A stretch of 64,000 nucleotides of DNA from Rhizobium johnstonii 3841 (GTDB lineage: Bacteria; Pseudomonadota; Alphaproteobacteria; Rhizobiales; Rhizobiaceae). The stretch is from assembly GCF_000009265.1 (NCBI RefSeq), contig NC_008380.1, forward strand, positions 1,121,501 through 1,185,500. Reading direction: 5' to 3'. Positions 44,001 through 54,970 of the stretch are shown here, one piece after another. The notes beneath the pieces were generated by a model. It ran no database searches. It saw nothing but the letters and a program-made list of their open reading frames with translations, and was not told where the DNA came from. Within the stretch, counting starts at the first letter, position 1. The number at the start of each line of letters is the position of its first letter. The translations under genes and the position numbers were made by a program.

Positions 44001-44544
44001 CGTCATCGATGCGATCCGCAAGCTGCGAGGCGCCATCCAGAGCCTCAACCGCGAGGGCCGCGAGCGGCTGATCGCCGCCTTCGACATCGTCAACGCCCAG
44101 TTCCAGCGGCTGTTCACCCATCTTTTCGGCGGCGGCACCGCCGAGCTGCAACTGATCGAATCCGACGATCCGCTCGAAGCCGGCCTCGAAATCCTCGCCC
44201 GTCCGCCCGGCAAGAAGCCGCAGACCATGACACTGCTATCCGGCGGCGAGCAGGCGCTGACGGCAATGGCGCTGATCTTTGCCGTCTTCCTCACCAACCC
44301 GGCGCCGATCTGCGTGCTCGACGAAGTGGACGCGCCGCTCGACGACCATAATGTCGAGCGCTACTGCAACCTGATGGACGAAATGGCGGCTTCCACCGAA
44401 ACCCGCTTCGTCATCATCACCCACAATCCGATCACCATGGCCCGCATGAACCGCCTGTTCGGCGTCACCATGGCCGAGCAGGGCGTCTCCCAACTCGTCT
44501 CCGTCGACCTGCAAATGGCCGAGCGCCTGCGCGAGATTGCCTGA
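41083..44544 (+). CDS. smc: Chromosome segregation protein SMC
   Basis: A 1153-residue condensin subunit. Walker A GPNGCGKSN lies at residues 31-39 of the N-terminal head. Two very long Glu/Arg/Ala-rich coiled coils flank a hinge near the middle (ADELKVDRGFETALGAALG at about 510-530). The C-terminal head has the ABC signature LLSGGEQALTAMAL and Walker B CVLDEVDAPLDD. It forms a DNA-entrapping ring with ScpA and ScpB, which are not in this window. Its position after the dsbA-like gene is typical for Rhizobiales. A terminator separates the two, so smc probably has its own promoter. Confidence 0.95.
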   Translation: MKFNKLRLVGFKSFVEPTEFIIERGLTGVVGPNGCGKSNLVEALRWVMGENSYKNMRASGMDDVIFSGSGNRPARNTAEVALYLDNAERTAPAAFNDSDEIQVTRRIEREQGSLYRINGKESRAKDVQLLFADASTGARSPSMVGQGRIGELIQAKPQARRQLLEEAAGISGLHSRRHEAELRLRAAEGNLERLDDVTSQLESQIESLKRQARQANRFKTLSADIRAREAMLLHIRWVQAKEAEAEADSALNQATSVVAEKAQMQMEAAKNQGIASLKLPELREGEARAAAALQRLQIARSQLEEDAGRILRRRDELTRRLAQLAEDISREQRLVADNAVILARLDAEEAEISEILADSGRYAEETREAFEEAAAKLADSERIFTQLTAERAEAAAGRNQLERAIRDLTDRRMRLERQMDEANQELSAVGEKIAGLPDPDEKRAIVEAGEIAVADAEAAVQVVDQALASARQTEALSRAPVEQARSSLNALETEARTISRMLAAGAAAGKFPPVADELKVDRGFETALGAALGDDLESPLDAEAPAHWSDNGDGAADPALPSGVAPLLAHVRAPAALTRRLRQIGLVAEGDAQSLMTALKPGQRLVTKEGAVYRWDGHVTGADAPSAAALRLAQKNRLAELEGEAALARDVLAEAEERQAAAAEAIRAEERRLAEARDMSRLSARHLAEARDALVAAERASGDLIRRRDVVSEAASQLRAQLEEIAIQEENARIELEDAPDLTAIDERLRFQQAEVATDRGALAESRARHESLARENEARQRRIMAIGQERETWRQRAASAEDHVATLREREEEARDEAAELELAPDEFDDKRRALLSELQKAEEARRQASDLLAEAERIQREADQKATTALSELAECRERRGRAEERLVSAREKRQESEGRIREVLNVAPHEALQLTGRPTMQALPDPREVERELERLRIERERLGAVNLRADEEQKELSEKLEALIKERDDVIDAIRKLRGAIQSLNREGRERLIAAFDIVNAQFQRLFTHLFGGGTAELQLIESDDPLEAGLEILARPPGKKPQTMTLLSGGEQALTAMALIFAVFLTNPAPICVLDEVDAPLDDHNVERYCNLMDEMAASTETRFVIITHNPITMARMNRLFGVTMAEQGVSQLVSVDLQMAERLREIA

Positions 44545-44591
44545 GGTTTTCGACGAACGCGTTTTCTGCGTCGGGGAGATTGGCGAGAGCA

Positions 44592-44727
44592 GCCCCTCAT
44601 CCGCCTGCCGGCACCTTCTCCCCGTAAACGGGGCGAAGGGGATATGCCGCACCGGCTTCCTCAATCTCGACGTTGCGTTTGGCACGTCCCCTCGCCCCGC
44701 GAGCGGGGAGAGGGTTAGGGGCAAGCC
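44592..44727. repeat. Rhizobial mosaic intergenic repeat, copy 2
   Basis: A GCCCCTCATCC left end, a CTTCTCCCCGTAAACGGGG arm, GGCACGTCCCCTCGCCCC, a GAGCGGGGAGAGGGTTAGGG right arm and a GGGGC end. It lacks the inner GGGTCGAG module found in copies 1, 4 and 5. It lies 47 bases after smc. Confidence 0.8.
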
Positions 44728-45129
44728 ACTAGCGCCAATCGGACAGCAGTGGGCCTGCTCCGAGCATCCACGTCGACGCCAAGCGCAGACGCAATTTCAG
44801 CAAAGGTGCGGCGCGGTTTTGCGCCCGGAAATTGCGTAAAGTCAATTGACAAGAAATAAACACCAAAAAAGGTCGGCTTCCTTGCGGTCTGTACCCCATT
44901 TGGGTGATGCTCTTTTCGCTGACTTGCATTAGAAGTTGTTTCAACGCAACCTAATTACTCTGCTGGAAAGCGAGCGACCAAAGGTTGCGCATTGTCGAAT
45001 TTGCGTGCGGTTTTCCGGGCGAGGGCAAGAACCGGAAGCCGTTGGAGCAAATCCAGGGAAGTGGCGATCCATTTTCCCAGGAATTGCGTAGAACGAAGGT
45101 CAGAGCGGTTCTGTTTTGCAAAAGCTGAA
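44728..45129. other. Non-coding stretch before the small-RNA candidate
   Basis: No credible gene. Three short leftward frames here overlap the terminator hairpin at 45185-45217 or have unlikely composition. The segment is AT-richer than the genes around it and should contain the promoter of the transcript ending at 45224, but no unambiguous -35/-10 pair stands out. Confidence 0.5.
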
Positions 45130-45224
45130 TCGTTCCTGGGTTGAGGGACCCCCCGTCCGGTTTTCCTGGCCGGACGGAAACAAGGCTTTGCGGGACATTG
45201 TTGCAGTCCCGCAAAGCTTTTTTT
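45130..45224 (+). ncRNA. Candidate trans-acting small RNA with two hairpins
   Basis: Hairpin 1 is CCGTCCGG / CCGGACGG with a 9-base U/C-rich loop (45153-45177). Hairpin 2 is a perfect 12-base stem GCTTTGCGGGAC / GTCCCGCAAAGC with a 9-base loop (45185-45217), followed by seven T. The second is a textbook intrinsic terminator, yet it lies 670 bases after smc and 150 bases before ppdK with no gene ending next to it. That layout fits a short independent RNA. The 5' end is unknown and the start given is a minimum. Confidence 0.55.
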
Positions 45225-45373
45225 GTGCCTTTTTTCATCTCGGCCATCTTTCAATCGTTTTGACCGCCGGCTGCCGTACGATTTATTGTGCAGCGCAACA
45301 TTCTGCCGCATTTGTCGATTTTCATTTCAACACCAACGGATTAAGCTAATCCTGATTTGGTGTTGGGGGGAAG

Positions 45374-48082
<2,709 letters not shown>

Positions 48083-48119
48083 AATATCGGTGGAGTGTGG
48101 GGCAGGGCGCCCCTGGCCC

Positions 48120-48398
48120 TCAGTGATGGTGCCGCCAGCGATCGCGGTAGATATAAGGCCCGTTCAGATCCCAGGCCATGCGGTCCATCATCTCCGCACT
48201 TTGCGCCCGTGATTCGGCGCGCCGGTCGAGATCGATGCGCTGCAGGCAGGTGGCAAACCCATCCGTGCCGCGCCGGAAGCCATAGCCGAGGCACCGCTGC
48301 TCATCCGCGGCCCGCCGCTCCTCCGGCGTCATCGTCTGGCAGGCCGAGAGCCCGGCGACGATGGTGGCCATGACGGTGATGAGAAGACGAATGCGCAT
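48120..48398 (-). CDS. Small lipoprotein, hypothetical
   Basis: A 92-residue protein with a lipobox at VAGLSAC (Cys20) followed by QTMTPEERRAADEQRCLGYGF, then RRGTDGFATCLQRIDLDRRAE and a His-rich end RWRHHH. This pattern (CLGYGFxxGTxxFAxCLQ) is a recurrent small rhizobial lipoprotein motif. It is convergent with ppdK. Function unknown. Confidence 0.78.
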   Translation of the reverse strand: MRIRLLITVMATIVAGLSACQTMTPEERRAADEQRCLGYGFRRGTDGFATCLQRIDLDRRAESRAQSAEMMDRMAWDLNGPYIYRDRWRHHH

Positions 48399-48488
48399 CG
48401 GTGTATTCCTTGGAATGCTTCTCCATGAGGAAAGGCCATTCGGGCGAGGGCGTCAAGCCATCCTTAGCCCGGGAGATCGTTGAGATCA

Positions 48489-48632
48489 GCCCCTCATCCG
48501 GCTGCCGCCACCTTCTCCCCGCTCGCGGGGCGAAGGGACCCCGCTGCAACCTCTCCGTTCCCCTTCCTCCACCTCTCGTATGGCACGTCCCCTCGCCCCG
48601 TTTACGGGGAGAGGGTTAGGGTGAGGGGCAGC
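48489..48632. repeat. Rhizobial mosaic intergenic repeat, copy 3
   Basis: GCCCCTCATCCGGCTGCC start, CTTCTCCCCGCTCGCGGGG arm, GGCACGTCCCCTCGCCCC, GTTTACGGGGAGAGGG arm, and GGTGAGGGGC end. It is the most regular of the five copies and carries no inner module. Confidence 0.82.
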
Positions 48633-48663
48633 CATCGGCACGAACTAACAGCCGCGGTATGCT

Positions 48664-48861
48664 CTACGCCGCCCCAGCCGGATCCCCGATCGGCAGCAGC
48701 GCCGGATTAAGCGGCGGATCCTGAGGATTCTTCGTATCAGCAGGGTCCTGCGCCGGTGTCAGCGGCGGTTTTTCCTGGATGCGGTCGGGAATGCCGGGCG
48801 TCGGCGTCGGGCCGCGCGGTGTATCGGCATTGGGTGTCGGGATTGGGTCTCTGTTGGGCAT
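48664..48861 (-). CDS. Small Pro-rich protein, hypothetical
   Basis: A 65-residue protein, 30% Pro or more in parts (MPNRDPIPTPNADTPRGPTPTPG). GGAGG lies directly before the ATG at 48861, so translation is likely. No fold or signal. Short Pro-rich proteins of this kind are common conserved hypotheticals in Rhizobium. The longer frame upstream is not supported. Confidence 0.6.
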   Translation of the reverse strand: MPNRDPIPTPNADTPRGPTPTPGIPDRIQEKPPLTPAQDPADTKNPQDPPLNPALLPIGDPAGAA

Positions 48862-48985
48862 GAGTGCCTCCTTTTCGAAAAAGGAACGGCAGCCTCGGCA
48901 CTTGGTTCCACTTTCGCCGAGGGCCATTCCTATGTATGAGGAAAGCATGGCCACTCCATGAGCGGCCGGAAACCTTGGAACGAGC

Positions 48986-49231
48986 ATGGCCCTTCGCGAT
49001 CGATTTTCGAAAAAACTGAGCTGTCCGCAATGCGGCAATGAGGGCTTTGCCGAAGCCTCGGAAGTTGACGATCCCAAGCGCAAGCACCCGGATTTCAAGG
49101 TCGATCAGCTGCCGCGCGGCTTTGGCGTGCAGCGGCCGTCCAACCATCAGGAAAATTTCGTCATCAAGTGCGAATGCGGGCGCAAGTTTCCGTTCCGCAG
49201 CGTTGCGGAAGCCGCGGCCGAGCGCCGCTAA
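48986..49231 (+). CDS. Small zinc-ribbon-like protein
   Basis: An 81-residue protein with one Cys pair at residues 13 and 16 (LSCPQCGNEGF) and a second (IKCECGRKFPF) about 45 residues later, which suggests one zinc ribbon. It starts MALRDRFSKK and ends AEAAAERR. No enzyme motif. It stands divergent from the Pro-rich gene. Confidence 0.68.
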   Translation: MALRDRFSKKLSCPQCGNEGFAEASEVDDPKRKHPDFKVDQLPRGFGVQRPSNHQENFVIKCECGRKFPFRSVAEAAAERR

Positions 49232-49246
49232 CATCTTGATCTAGAA

Positions 49247-49639
49247 CTAGATCCGTTCCAGCAGTTCGATGAAGGCATCGGCAAAACGCACCAGCGGCGC
49301 GGTCTCTTCATCGGGCGCCTGCATGCGGATCTCGGTGCCGTTATCGTCGAGCAGCGCCAGCACGACGCGCATCTCCTGGCCGTCTTCAGGAATGCGCAGC
49401 ACGGCAATGCGCCGGCAATCCTGAACCAGGCCCCCGGCCGGCAGGTCGAACAGCAATTCGCCGCCGGAGCGGGCCGCTGCCTGGCGCACGGCCTCGCAGA
49501 AGCCGGCATCGCCGCCGGCATAACCTTCGAGCGAAAGTTCGAGCTCGAGCAGCTCCATCGGCAGCATCGGCTCGGACTGGTGGTCGATCCCGCCAAGCGC
49601 AGACGCCTGCGGCCTTGCTGCAATCTCGGGTGAAATCAT
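49247..49639 (-). CDS. Hypothetical protein, 130 residues
   Basis: A soluble acidic protein, MISPEIAARPQASAL to FADAFIELLERI, with alternating beta-type strands (ELLFDLPAGGL, RIAVLRIPEDGQEM, VVLALLDDNGTEI). No recognised domain. It is convergent with the zinc-ribbon gene, 15 bases apart. Confidence 0.62.
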   Translation of the reverse strand: MISPEIAARPQASALGGIDHQSEPMLPMELLELELSLEGYAGGDAGFCEAVRQAAARSGGELLFDLPAGGLVQDCRRIAVLRIPEDGQEMRVVLALLDDNGTEIRMQAPDEETAPLVRFADAFIELLERI

Positions 49640-49811
49640 CCCGTCTCTCCTCTACATCTGGAGATAAAACCCCGGCAGAATGACCTTTTTTTGACATATC
49701 AGCAAGGGCTTATGAAGCAGCCGCCGTTTCGCCATGGCCTTCGCCGTGGATTCCAACGCAATGCCTCAGACAATAGTTTCAATTTAGCCGAATCTTACCC
49801 CAGATCCGGAT

Positions 49812-49914
49812 GATTTTAGGCTGGGCCGGCCTAAAATCTGAATCCCGATCTAAATCAAGGAATAGAGCATGATGTCGTCCGAAAACCGCTTCACACTTTT
49901 CGGCATCATGCTCT
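49812..49914. repeat. Two palindromic repetitive elements side by side
   Basis: The first is GATTTTAGGC / GCCTAAAATC (49812-49838). The second is an 11-base perfect stem AGAGCATGATG / CATCATGCTCT (49864-49914) enclosing an inner CCGAAAA...TTTTCGG stem. The second has the form of the abundant rhizobial palindromic element built on GCATGATG and CCGAAAA. Both lie in the gap before the DUF1499 gene. The rest of 49640-49936 holds no gene. Confidence 0.8.
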
Positions 49915-49978
49915 AAACAGGGTTGAGGCGATTTGCGTGGTCGAACGCGCGGGCGCTGACGAGCAACCGGTAAGTTTG

Positions 49979-50890
49979 ATGGCCATCCGCTTCGACCGCC
50001 CCGTTTCCAACGCCGCCCGCTTTTCGCGGCTGCTCGGGGCGTTTTCCCTGGTGCTGGCGCTGGCGGTGATGATCGCCCACCGCTTCGGCGGCCTCGCCAC
50101 ACCCTATCTGGTGCTGCTGCTGATTGCCGCCGCCGGCGGCGCGCTGCTTGCCGCCATGCTTGCCGCAGTCGGGCTGCGCAGCCTCTGGATGACGGGTGCC
50201 GAAGGCGGGCTGGCGGCGCTGGCGGCGCTGATCTATGCCGCCTTTCCGCTCGGCCTCGGCGCCTATGCCACCGAGCGTTACATGACGCGGCCCGATATAT
50301 ACGACGTTTCCACCGATCCGGTCTCCGCACCCGACTGGCTTTCGCCGCCGCACTCCGACCAGATCTGGCTGAAACGCAACGTTGATGTGACGCCGGAGGA
50401 TCGCGAAAAGCAGCTCGCCGCCTATCCCGAACTCACCGGCCGGCGCTATGAGGGCGCGCTCGACCGGGTGCTCGAAGCAGTGCGCAAGGTCGCCAAGATG
50501 AGCGGCATGACCATCACCAAAAGCAGTGGCGACACGGAGCCCGGCCGCGATCCCGAGGACAGGCCGGTCAAGCCGCCGCGGCCAAGCGACGATGCCGTGG
50601 CCGATGCGCCCGATATCGTCCCCGTGCCGACGCCGCGCCCCTATGACGACGACGTCGCCAAGCTGATCCGCGGCGCCAACGGCGTGACGCTGCAGGGCAC
50701 CACCCGCACGCTGATCCTCGGGCTGCGCTTCGATATCATCATTCGGCTCCGCGAAGAGGCCGAAACCACCTTCGTCGACATCCGCGTCGCCTCCCGCTAC
50801 GGCCAACACGACCTCGGCTTCAGCGCCGAAATCGCCGGCGATTATCTGAAGGCGCTGGATGCCGAGCTGTTGGGAATTGCGGGTGGGTGA
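49979..50890 (+). CDS. DUF1499 membrane protein
   Basis: A 303-residue protein. About three membrane helices (15-35, 45-67, 75-100) precede a soluble part with the DUF1499 pattern DVSTDPVSAPDW through FVDIRVASRYGQHDLG. A Pro/Asp-rich linker (about 190-225) is unusual. The family is often linked to extracellular or envelope traits. No reaction is known. The ATG at 49979 gives the family-like start MAIRFDRPVSN. GTG 49937 with a GAGG upstream is a fair alternative. Confidence 0.8.
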   Translation: MAIRFDRPVSNAARFSRLLGAFSLVLALAVMIAHRFGGLATPYLVLLLIAAAGGALLAAMLAAVGLRSLWMTGAEGGLAALAALIYAAFPLGLGAYATERYMTRPDIYDVSTDPVSAPDWLSPPHSDQIWLKRNVDVTPEDREKQLAAYPELTGRRYEGALDRVLEAVRKVAKMSGMTITKSSGDTEPGRDPEDRPVKPPRPSDDAVADAPDIVPVPTPRPYDDDVAKLIRGANGVTLQGTTRTLILGLRFDIIIRLREEAETTFVDIRVASRYGQHDLGFSAEIAGDYLKALDAELLGIAGG

Positions 50891-50915
50891 GCCGCGGTGC
50901 CGCCAAAGGCGGCAG

Positions 50916-50938
50916 CAATCGATCCAGTGAATCGATTG
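50916..50938. repeat. Short palindrome after the DUF1499 gene
   Basis: CAATCGAT / ATCGATTG, 8 bases perfect, with a 7-base loop. It may be a small repetitive element or a weak terminator. There is no T-run. Confidence 0.5.
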
Positions 50939-51071
50939 CAGCGGCGAACGCCCTGAGCCCAAAGCGAAGGGCCGGGATAGGGTGCGGCAAACTCGACAAC
51001 CTTGTACCGCAATAAGAGGACAAGGGCTGTTATCGGAAGCGAGGTCCGCGGCCCAGGAGATCGCCGAGACC

Positions 51072-51235
51072 AGCCCCTCATCCGGCTGCCGCCACCTTCT
51101 CCCCGCTCGCGGGGCGAAGGGGAATCGCCGGAACCTCTCGATTCCCTCTTCTCCCCAGCGGGGGTCCGAAGGACGGGTCGAGACCCGCGGCTCGACCCCG
51201 GTCAGTGCCCGTAGGGCGGATGAGGGGGCCGGCGA
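51072..51235. repeat. Rhizobial mosaic intergenic repeat, copy 4 (with inner module)
   Basis: It has the GCCCCTCATCCGGCTGCC start and a CTTCTCCCCGCTCGCGGGG arm. The right half is replaced by the GGGGTCCGAAGGACGGGTCGAG...CTCGACCCCGG module (about 51162-51200). The right end is altered (GGATGAGGGGGCC). Confidence 0.75.
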
Positions 51236-51325
51236 AGCCGGTCTTTCCTTACAACGTTCATGCGGGCTTCGACCGCGCTCGCGTCGGCCCGGCGGGATAG
51301 TTAAGATGAGAGGGCGTGCCGTGTG

Positions 51326-51500
51326 GCCCCCTCATCCGACCCTTCGGGCACCTTTGCCTGGGTTGAGCCACCCGTCTCAACCCGTCCTTCGGACCCCCGC
51401 TGGGGAGAAGAGGATATGCCGCGCCGTCTTCCTCAACCGACGTTGCGTTTGGCACGTCCCCTCGCCCCGCGAGCGGGGAGAGGGTTAGGGTGAGGGGCAG
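51326..51500. repeat. Rhizobial mosaic intergenic repeat, copy 5 (with inner module)
   Basis: A GCCCCCTCATCC start, the GGGTTGAG...CTCAACCCGTCCTTCGGACCCC module in the left arm (about 51360-51400), GGCACGTCCCCTCGCCCC, and an intact GAGGGTTAGGGTGAGGGGC right end. The module shows compensating changes in its stem (GTTGAG with CTCAAC), so the hairpin is preserved. Confidence 0.78.
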
Positions 51501-51525
51501 CTATCCGCGCAAAGGCGCACGCCCC

Positions 51526-53247
51526 TCACTCCACCACCAACCACCCCGTATACCGCACCACCAGCCCCGTCAGTCGCCCGCCGATCTCCACGTGGAAGTG
51601 GAACCGCCCATCCCGCTCCTCCTCATAAGTATCCCCGCCAGGCGCCAGAAACATCGGCAGCGGAATCCCTAAAAACCGCCAGCCGCGCACCACGAGCCGC
51701 AGCTTTTCGCCATCCGGCTCCGCCGCCATCAGCACCCGGAACGGCCCGAAGACTTCGGCGAGCAGATCTCGGTCGCGGCCCTTTGCCTCGACCTGCCAGC
51801 TGCGGAAGACCGTGCCGCCGAAATCGCGTGTCCAGATCTCCTTGTCGCCATCGCTCACGAAACGCACCGTGACCGGCACATCCTCGCCCGCCGGGGGAAA
51901 GCCGATCAGGCGAGCGACGATCCTCGCCAGCAGCCCGCTGCCGCGCTCGATCCGCGCCCGGCCGGAGGCGACGCGCGCGCCGCCGGCATGCAGGGCGGCG
52001 AGGGCGGGCGGCAGCCGCTCCCAGGCGCTGCCGAGGATCCTCTGGTAGAGCGGCTGGCGTGCCTCCTCGTTTTCCATCGTGATGCCGGATGTGATCGAAA
52101 ACCGCTGGAAGGCCGCTTCGAAATCCGCAAGCTGCAATTCGCCGGCCGCCGGCCGTGCGCCATTTTCCGGCCGGATGCCGGTCAGCAGCCGGCGCACCAG
52201 CGCGTCCACTGCGATGACCGGAATGAACGGCCCGTCATCCCCTTCGGCAATCAGATGCCAGCCGCAGGACAGCCGCTTTCCCGCGTGATCGACGCCACTG
52301 ATGCGGACGAACATGCCGCCGCGATGTTCGCCGATCGCGAAGCTATGGCTCGCACGTTGCAGCAGCCGCGCAAACGGCTGCAGCGATGGCAATAGCCGGA
52401 AGTGCACAAGCCTTGCCGCAAGGCTGAGCAAGCGCTGCAGCGGCTGCGGCTCCGTGCCGACCCCGGTGAAAGTCGATTGCAGGCCGGCAAAGCGTGCCGG
52501 CAGCAGCTTGAGATCCGGCGCATCCACCAGCAGGAATTTCCGGCTGCGCAGCGGCTTAACCCCCGGCGGCGCCACCGTCACCCGCATCGCATCGATCAGC
52601 CCGCGCCCGGAGGCCGGCGATCCATGGCGCAGCACCGCCACCGGCTTGCCGGCATAGGTCGCGATCGCCCTCACGACATTGAGCCCGATCTTTACATGCG
52701 GCGAGGGGGCAATGCCCGCCGCGACACATTCGATCCGGGAGAAATGCGGCGCCATCGCATCGAGTGCTGCGAAGGAGAGGGCGGGTAAGCTGCTGAGCCC
52801 TGACAGAGCGAAGGTGCCCTTGGCCTTGGCCGCCGCATCCAGCCCACCGACGCCGGCGACGAAGCCGGTGCTGTCGGCGATATCGGCATAATCGATGCTC
52901 AGATCGATGCAGGCCTCGACCACCCTATAGGCATCCTTCCCGAAAGTCTGGAACGGCCCCGAGGCATCGACGACGAGATGAGGCCTCAGCCGCGTCAGCT
53001 GTTCGGTGAGATCGCCGTCTCGGTCGAAGCTGACGGCCTGCACCATCGCGCCGAGATTGTTGCTTCCCAGGCCCTCGGCTCCATCTTTCGGCGTCCGGAG
53101 ATCGGCAACGAAATCGTCAGCCTTTTCAAGCGACCGCCCGGCAACCAGCAGCCTGAGCCGCGGTTCATCGCCAAGCAGTCGGGCAAGCCGCCCGCCAAAC
53201 GTGCCGTAACCGCCGATGATGAGCAGCGAAAACCGGTCCTCGCTCAT
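51526..53247 (-). CDS. Saccharopine dehydrogenase-like NAD(P)-binding protein with DUF4166 domain
   Basis: A 573-residue fusion. The N-terminal Rossmann part has IIGGYGTFGGRLARLL (dinucleotide loop) and the saccharopine-dehydrogenase-like pattern VVDASGPFQTFGKDAYRVV. The C-terminal ~200 residues (from LYQRILGSAWERLPPALAAL, shown to its core) match DUF4166. The substrate is unknown. It follows the DCC-family gene with a 4-base overlap and probably works with it. Confidence 0.82.
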   Translation of the reverse strand: MSEDRFSLLIIGGYGTFGGRLARLLGDEPRLRLLVAGRSLEKADDFVADLRTPKDGAEGLGSNNLGAMVQAVSFDRDGDLTEQLTRLRPHLVVDASGPFQTFGKDAYRVVEACIDLSIDYADIADSTGFVAGVGGLDAAAKAKGTFALSGLSSLPALSFAALDAMAPHFSRIECVAAGIAPSPHVKIGLNVVRAIATYAGKPVAVLRHGSPASGRGLIDAMRVTVAPPGVKPLRSRKFLLVDAPDLKLLPARFAGLQSTFTGVGTEPQPLQRLLSLAARLVHFRLLPSLQPFARLLQRASHSFAIGEHRGGMFVRISGVDHAGKRLSCGWHLIAEGDDGPFIPVIAVDALVRRLLTGIRPENGARPAAGELQLADFEAAFQRFSITSGITMENEEARQPLYQRILGSAWERLPPALAALHAGGARVASGRARIERGSGLLARIVARLIGFPPAGEDVPVTVRFVSDGDKEIWTRDFGGTVFRSWQVEAKGRDRDLLAEVFGPFRVLMAAEPDGEKLRLVVRGWRFLGIPLPMFLAPGGDTYEEERDGRFHFHVEIGGRLTGLVVRYTGWLVVE

Positions 53248-53702
53248 GTGATGAAACGGCTGCGCTGCTGCGGCGTCGGCACCATGCAGCTTTGCCGCCC
53301 GGCAATCTTCAGCCGGTTGCGGGCGATGAATTCATAGAGCGCATCGGCCGCCCGCCGCGGCAGCAGCCGGAAAATCTTCACCAGCGAATAGGGAAAGCCG
53401 AGCCCCGCCACCATGCGGATCGAGCCGTCGGACTTGAAGAAGGCGCGGCCGTTCTCGATCAGGATATTGGTCTCGTAATCGCGCGCATGAAGCCCGTAAT
53501 GCCGGTAGAGCGCTTCGCCGAGCGGCGTCTGCGCCGCCAGGAAGCGGTATCGCTGCTGCTTGTCATGTTTCAGCGCGAATTTCACCCAGCCGGTGCAGAA
53601 CACGCATTCGCCATCGAAGATGATCAGCGGTCGGTCATCGGCAAAGGCGGGCACATCGGCATCGTTGCGATAGCTGTAATCGGCTTGAGCCCGCATCATC
53701 AT
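53244..53702 (-). CDS. DCC1-like thiol-disulphide oxidoreductase family (DUF393)
   Basis: A 152-residue protein with the family motif IIFDGECVFCTGWVKF, followed by RYRFLAAQTPLGEALY and the late SDGSIRMVAGLGF. The Cys pair CVFC could be redox-active. Overlap with the saccharopine-dehydrogenase-like gene (ATGA) shows coupled translation. Confidence 0.85.
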   Translation of the reverse strand: MMMRAQADYSYRNDADVPAFADDRPLIIFDGECVFCTGWVKFALKHDKQQRYRFLAAQTPLGEALYRHYGLHARDYETNILIENGRAFFKSDGSIRMVAGLGFPYSLVKIFRLLPRRAADALYEFIARNRLKIAGRQSCMVPTPQQRSRFIT

Positions 53703-53732
53703 CTCCCCACCCTCATGACCCCACCCTCATGT

Positions 53733-54644
53733 TCATGCCGCCGGCCGGTAGAGGGCGGCAAGCGTTGGCGGCCCATCCGCCGCAATCTCGCCGCGCTCCA
53801 AAAGATCCTCGATATGGGCGAGCACGGAAAGGGCGGCCGCCCCATGCAGCTTCGGATCGGTATCGCGATAGATCACCTTCACCATCTCGGCTATCTGCCT
53901 GTCGCCTGCCTGGACGCGCGCCAGCACCGCCTGCTCGCGCCTGAGGCGATGCGCCTTCAACGCCCGGAGGAAGCCGGCCGGCTCCGTCACCGGCCCGCCA
54001 TGGCCGGGCAGCAGCAGACCGTCCTCACGTTCAATCAGCCGCTCGAGCGAGGCCATGTAATCCGCCATCGAACCATCCGGCGGCGCGACGATCGAGGTCG
54101 ACCAGGCCATGACGTGATCGCCGGAGAATAGGATGTCGCGGCCATCAAGCGCGAAGGCGGCATGATTGGCCGTGTGCCCCGGCGTCAGCACCGCAGTCAG
54201 CGCCCAGCCATCGCCCGAGAGGGTCTGACCGTCACCGAGCGTTATATCGGGCACGAAGGATAGATCCGAGCTTTCGGAGAAGGGATTGATCTCGCCCTCG
54301 CGCAGCGGCCGCGCCGGCCGGTGCGGCCCTTGCCCCACCGTCACCGCCCCCGTGGCCGCCTGCAGCCGCCTGGCCAGCGGCGAGTGGTCCCGATGCGTGT
54401 GGCTGACGACGATATGCGTCACCGCGCGGCCGCCAAGCGCTGCCATCAGCGCCTGATAATGCGCCTCGTCCTCCGGCCCGGGATCGATGACCGCGACGGA
54501 GGAAGAGCCGACGATATAGCTATTGGTGCCGAAAAAGGTGAAAGGGCCGGGATTGTTCACTGTCACCCGCTCGACACCTGAAACAACCGGCACGGCCTGC
54601 CCATAGGCCGGCTCGAAAGCGAGGTCGAAAGCGGGACTGTCCAT
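53733..54644 (-). CDS. MBL-fold metallo-hydrolase
   Basis: A 303-residue metallo-beta-lactamase-fold hydrolase with the dinuclear zinc site: HTHRDH (His82, His84, Asp86, His87), PGHTANH, SGDH and the late GHGGP. The C-terminal helical extension resembles the LACTB2/RNase-Z-like group that acts on thioesters or RNA. ATG 54644 matches the family start. A TTG at 54677 would add 11 residues. It is separated from the DCC gene by 30 bases and may share a transcript. Confidence 0.88.
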   Translation of the reverse strand: MDSPAFDLAFEPAYGQAVPVVSGVERVTVNNPGPFTFFGTNSYIVGSSSVAVIDPGPEDEAHYQALMAALGGRAVTHIVVSHTHRDHSPLARRLQAATGAVTVGQGPHRPARPLREGEINPFSESSDLSFVPDITLGDGQTLSGDGWALTAVLTPGHTANHAAFALDGRDILFSGDHVMAWSTSIVAPPDGSMADYMASLERLIEREDGLLLPGHGGPVTEPAGFLRALKAHRLRREQAVLARVQAGDRQIAEMVKVIYRDTDPKLHGAAALSVLAHIEDLLERGEIAADGPPTLAALYRPAA

Positions 54645-54807
54645 GAAGGAATGATCTCGGGCCGATGACGTCGCCAATTTCTAGCACGACATCAGGCACC
54701 GCGCAGCGCATAAAATCTGCGCCGGGTTAAACTTAGTCATTGTGACAGGCGAAGAGCTTTGCTAATCAGGCGTCGATTTGAGCAAGCGGTTTCCGCTCAA
54801 GCTCTGG
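54645..54807. other. Gap before tRNA-Gln
   Basis: No gene. It should hold the tRNA promoter and that of the leftward MBL gene. No unambiguous promoter motif stands out. Confidence 0.4.
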
Positions 54808-54881
54808 TGGGGCGTCGCCAAGCGGTAAGGCAACGGTTTTTGGTACCGTCACCCCTGGTTCGAATCCAGGCGCCCCAGCCA
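54808..54881 (+). tRNA. tRNA-Gln (anticodon TTG)
   Basis: A 7-base acceptor stem TGGGGCG / CGCCCCA, an anticodon stem ACGGT / ACCGT with loop TTTTGGT (anticodon TTG at 54840-54842), a T-arm with GGTTCGAATCC, and an encoded CCA end. It decodes CAA and probably CAG by wobble. The DNA right of it changes sharply to AT-rich, foreign-looking sequence, so its 3' end may be an integration site. Confidence 0.95.
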
Positions 54882-54970
54882 TCGTTTTTCACGCTTTTAT
54901 TCCTAATCTTTGCGCCTTTATGAGGCGGCGCCGGTCGTCACTTATGGTAATATTATATAGATAACCATAG

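Noticed and set aside
42361..44297. Leftward frames opposite smc
   Set aside because: Antisense of coiled-coil coding sequence with no motif or ribosome site.
44951..45311. Leftward frames of 98 and 118 codons before ppdK
   Set aside because: They run through the perfect terminator hairpin of the small-RNA candidate and look random.
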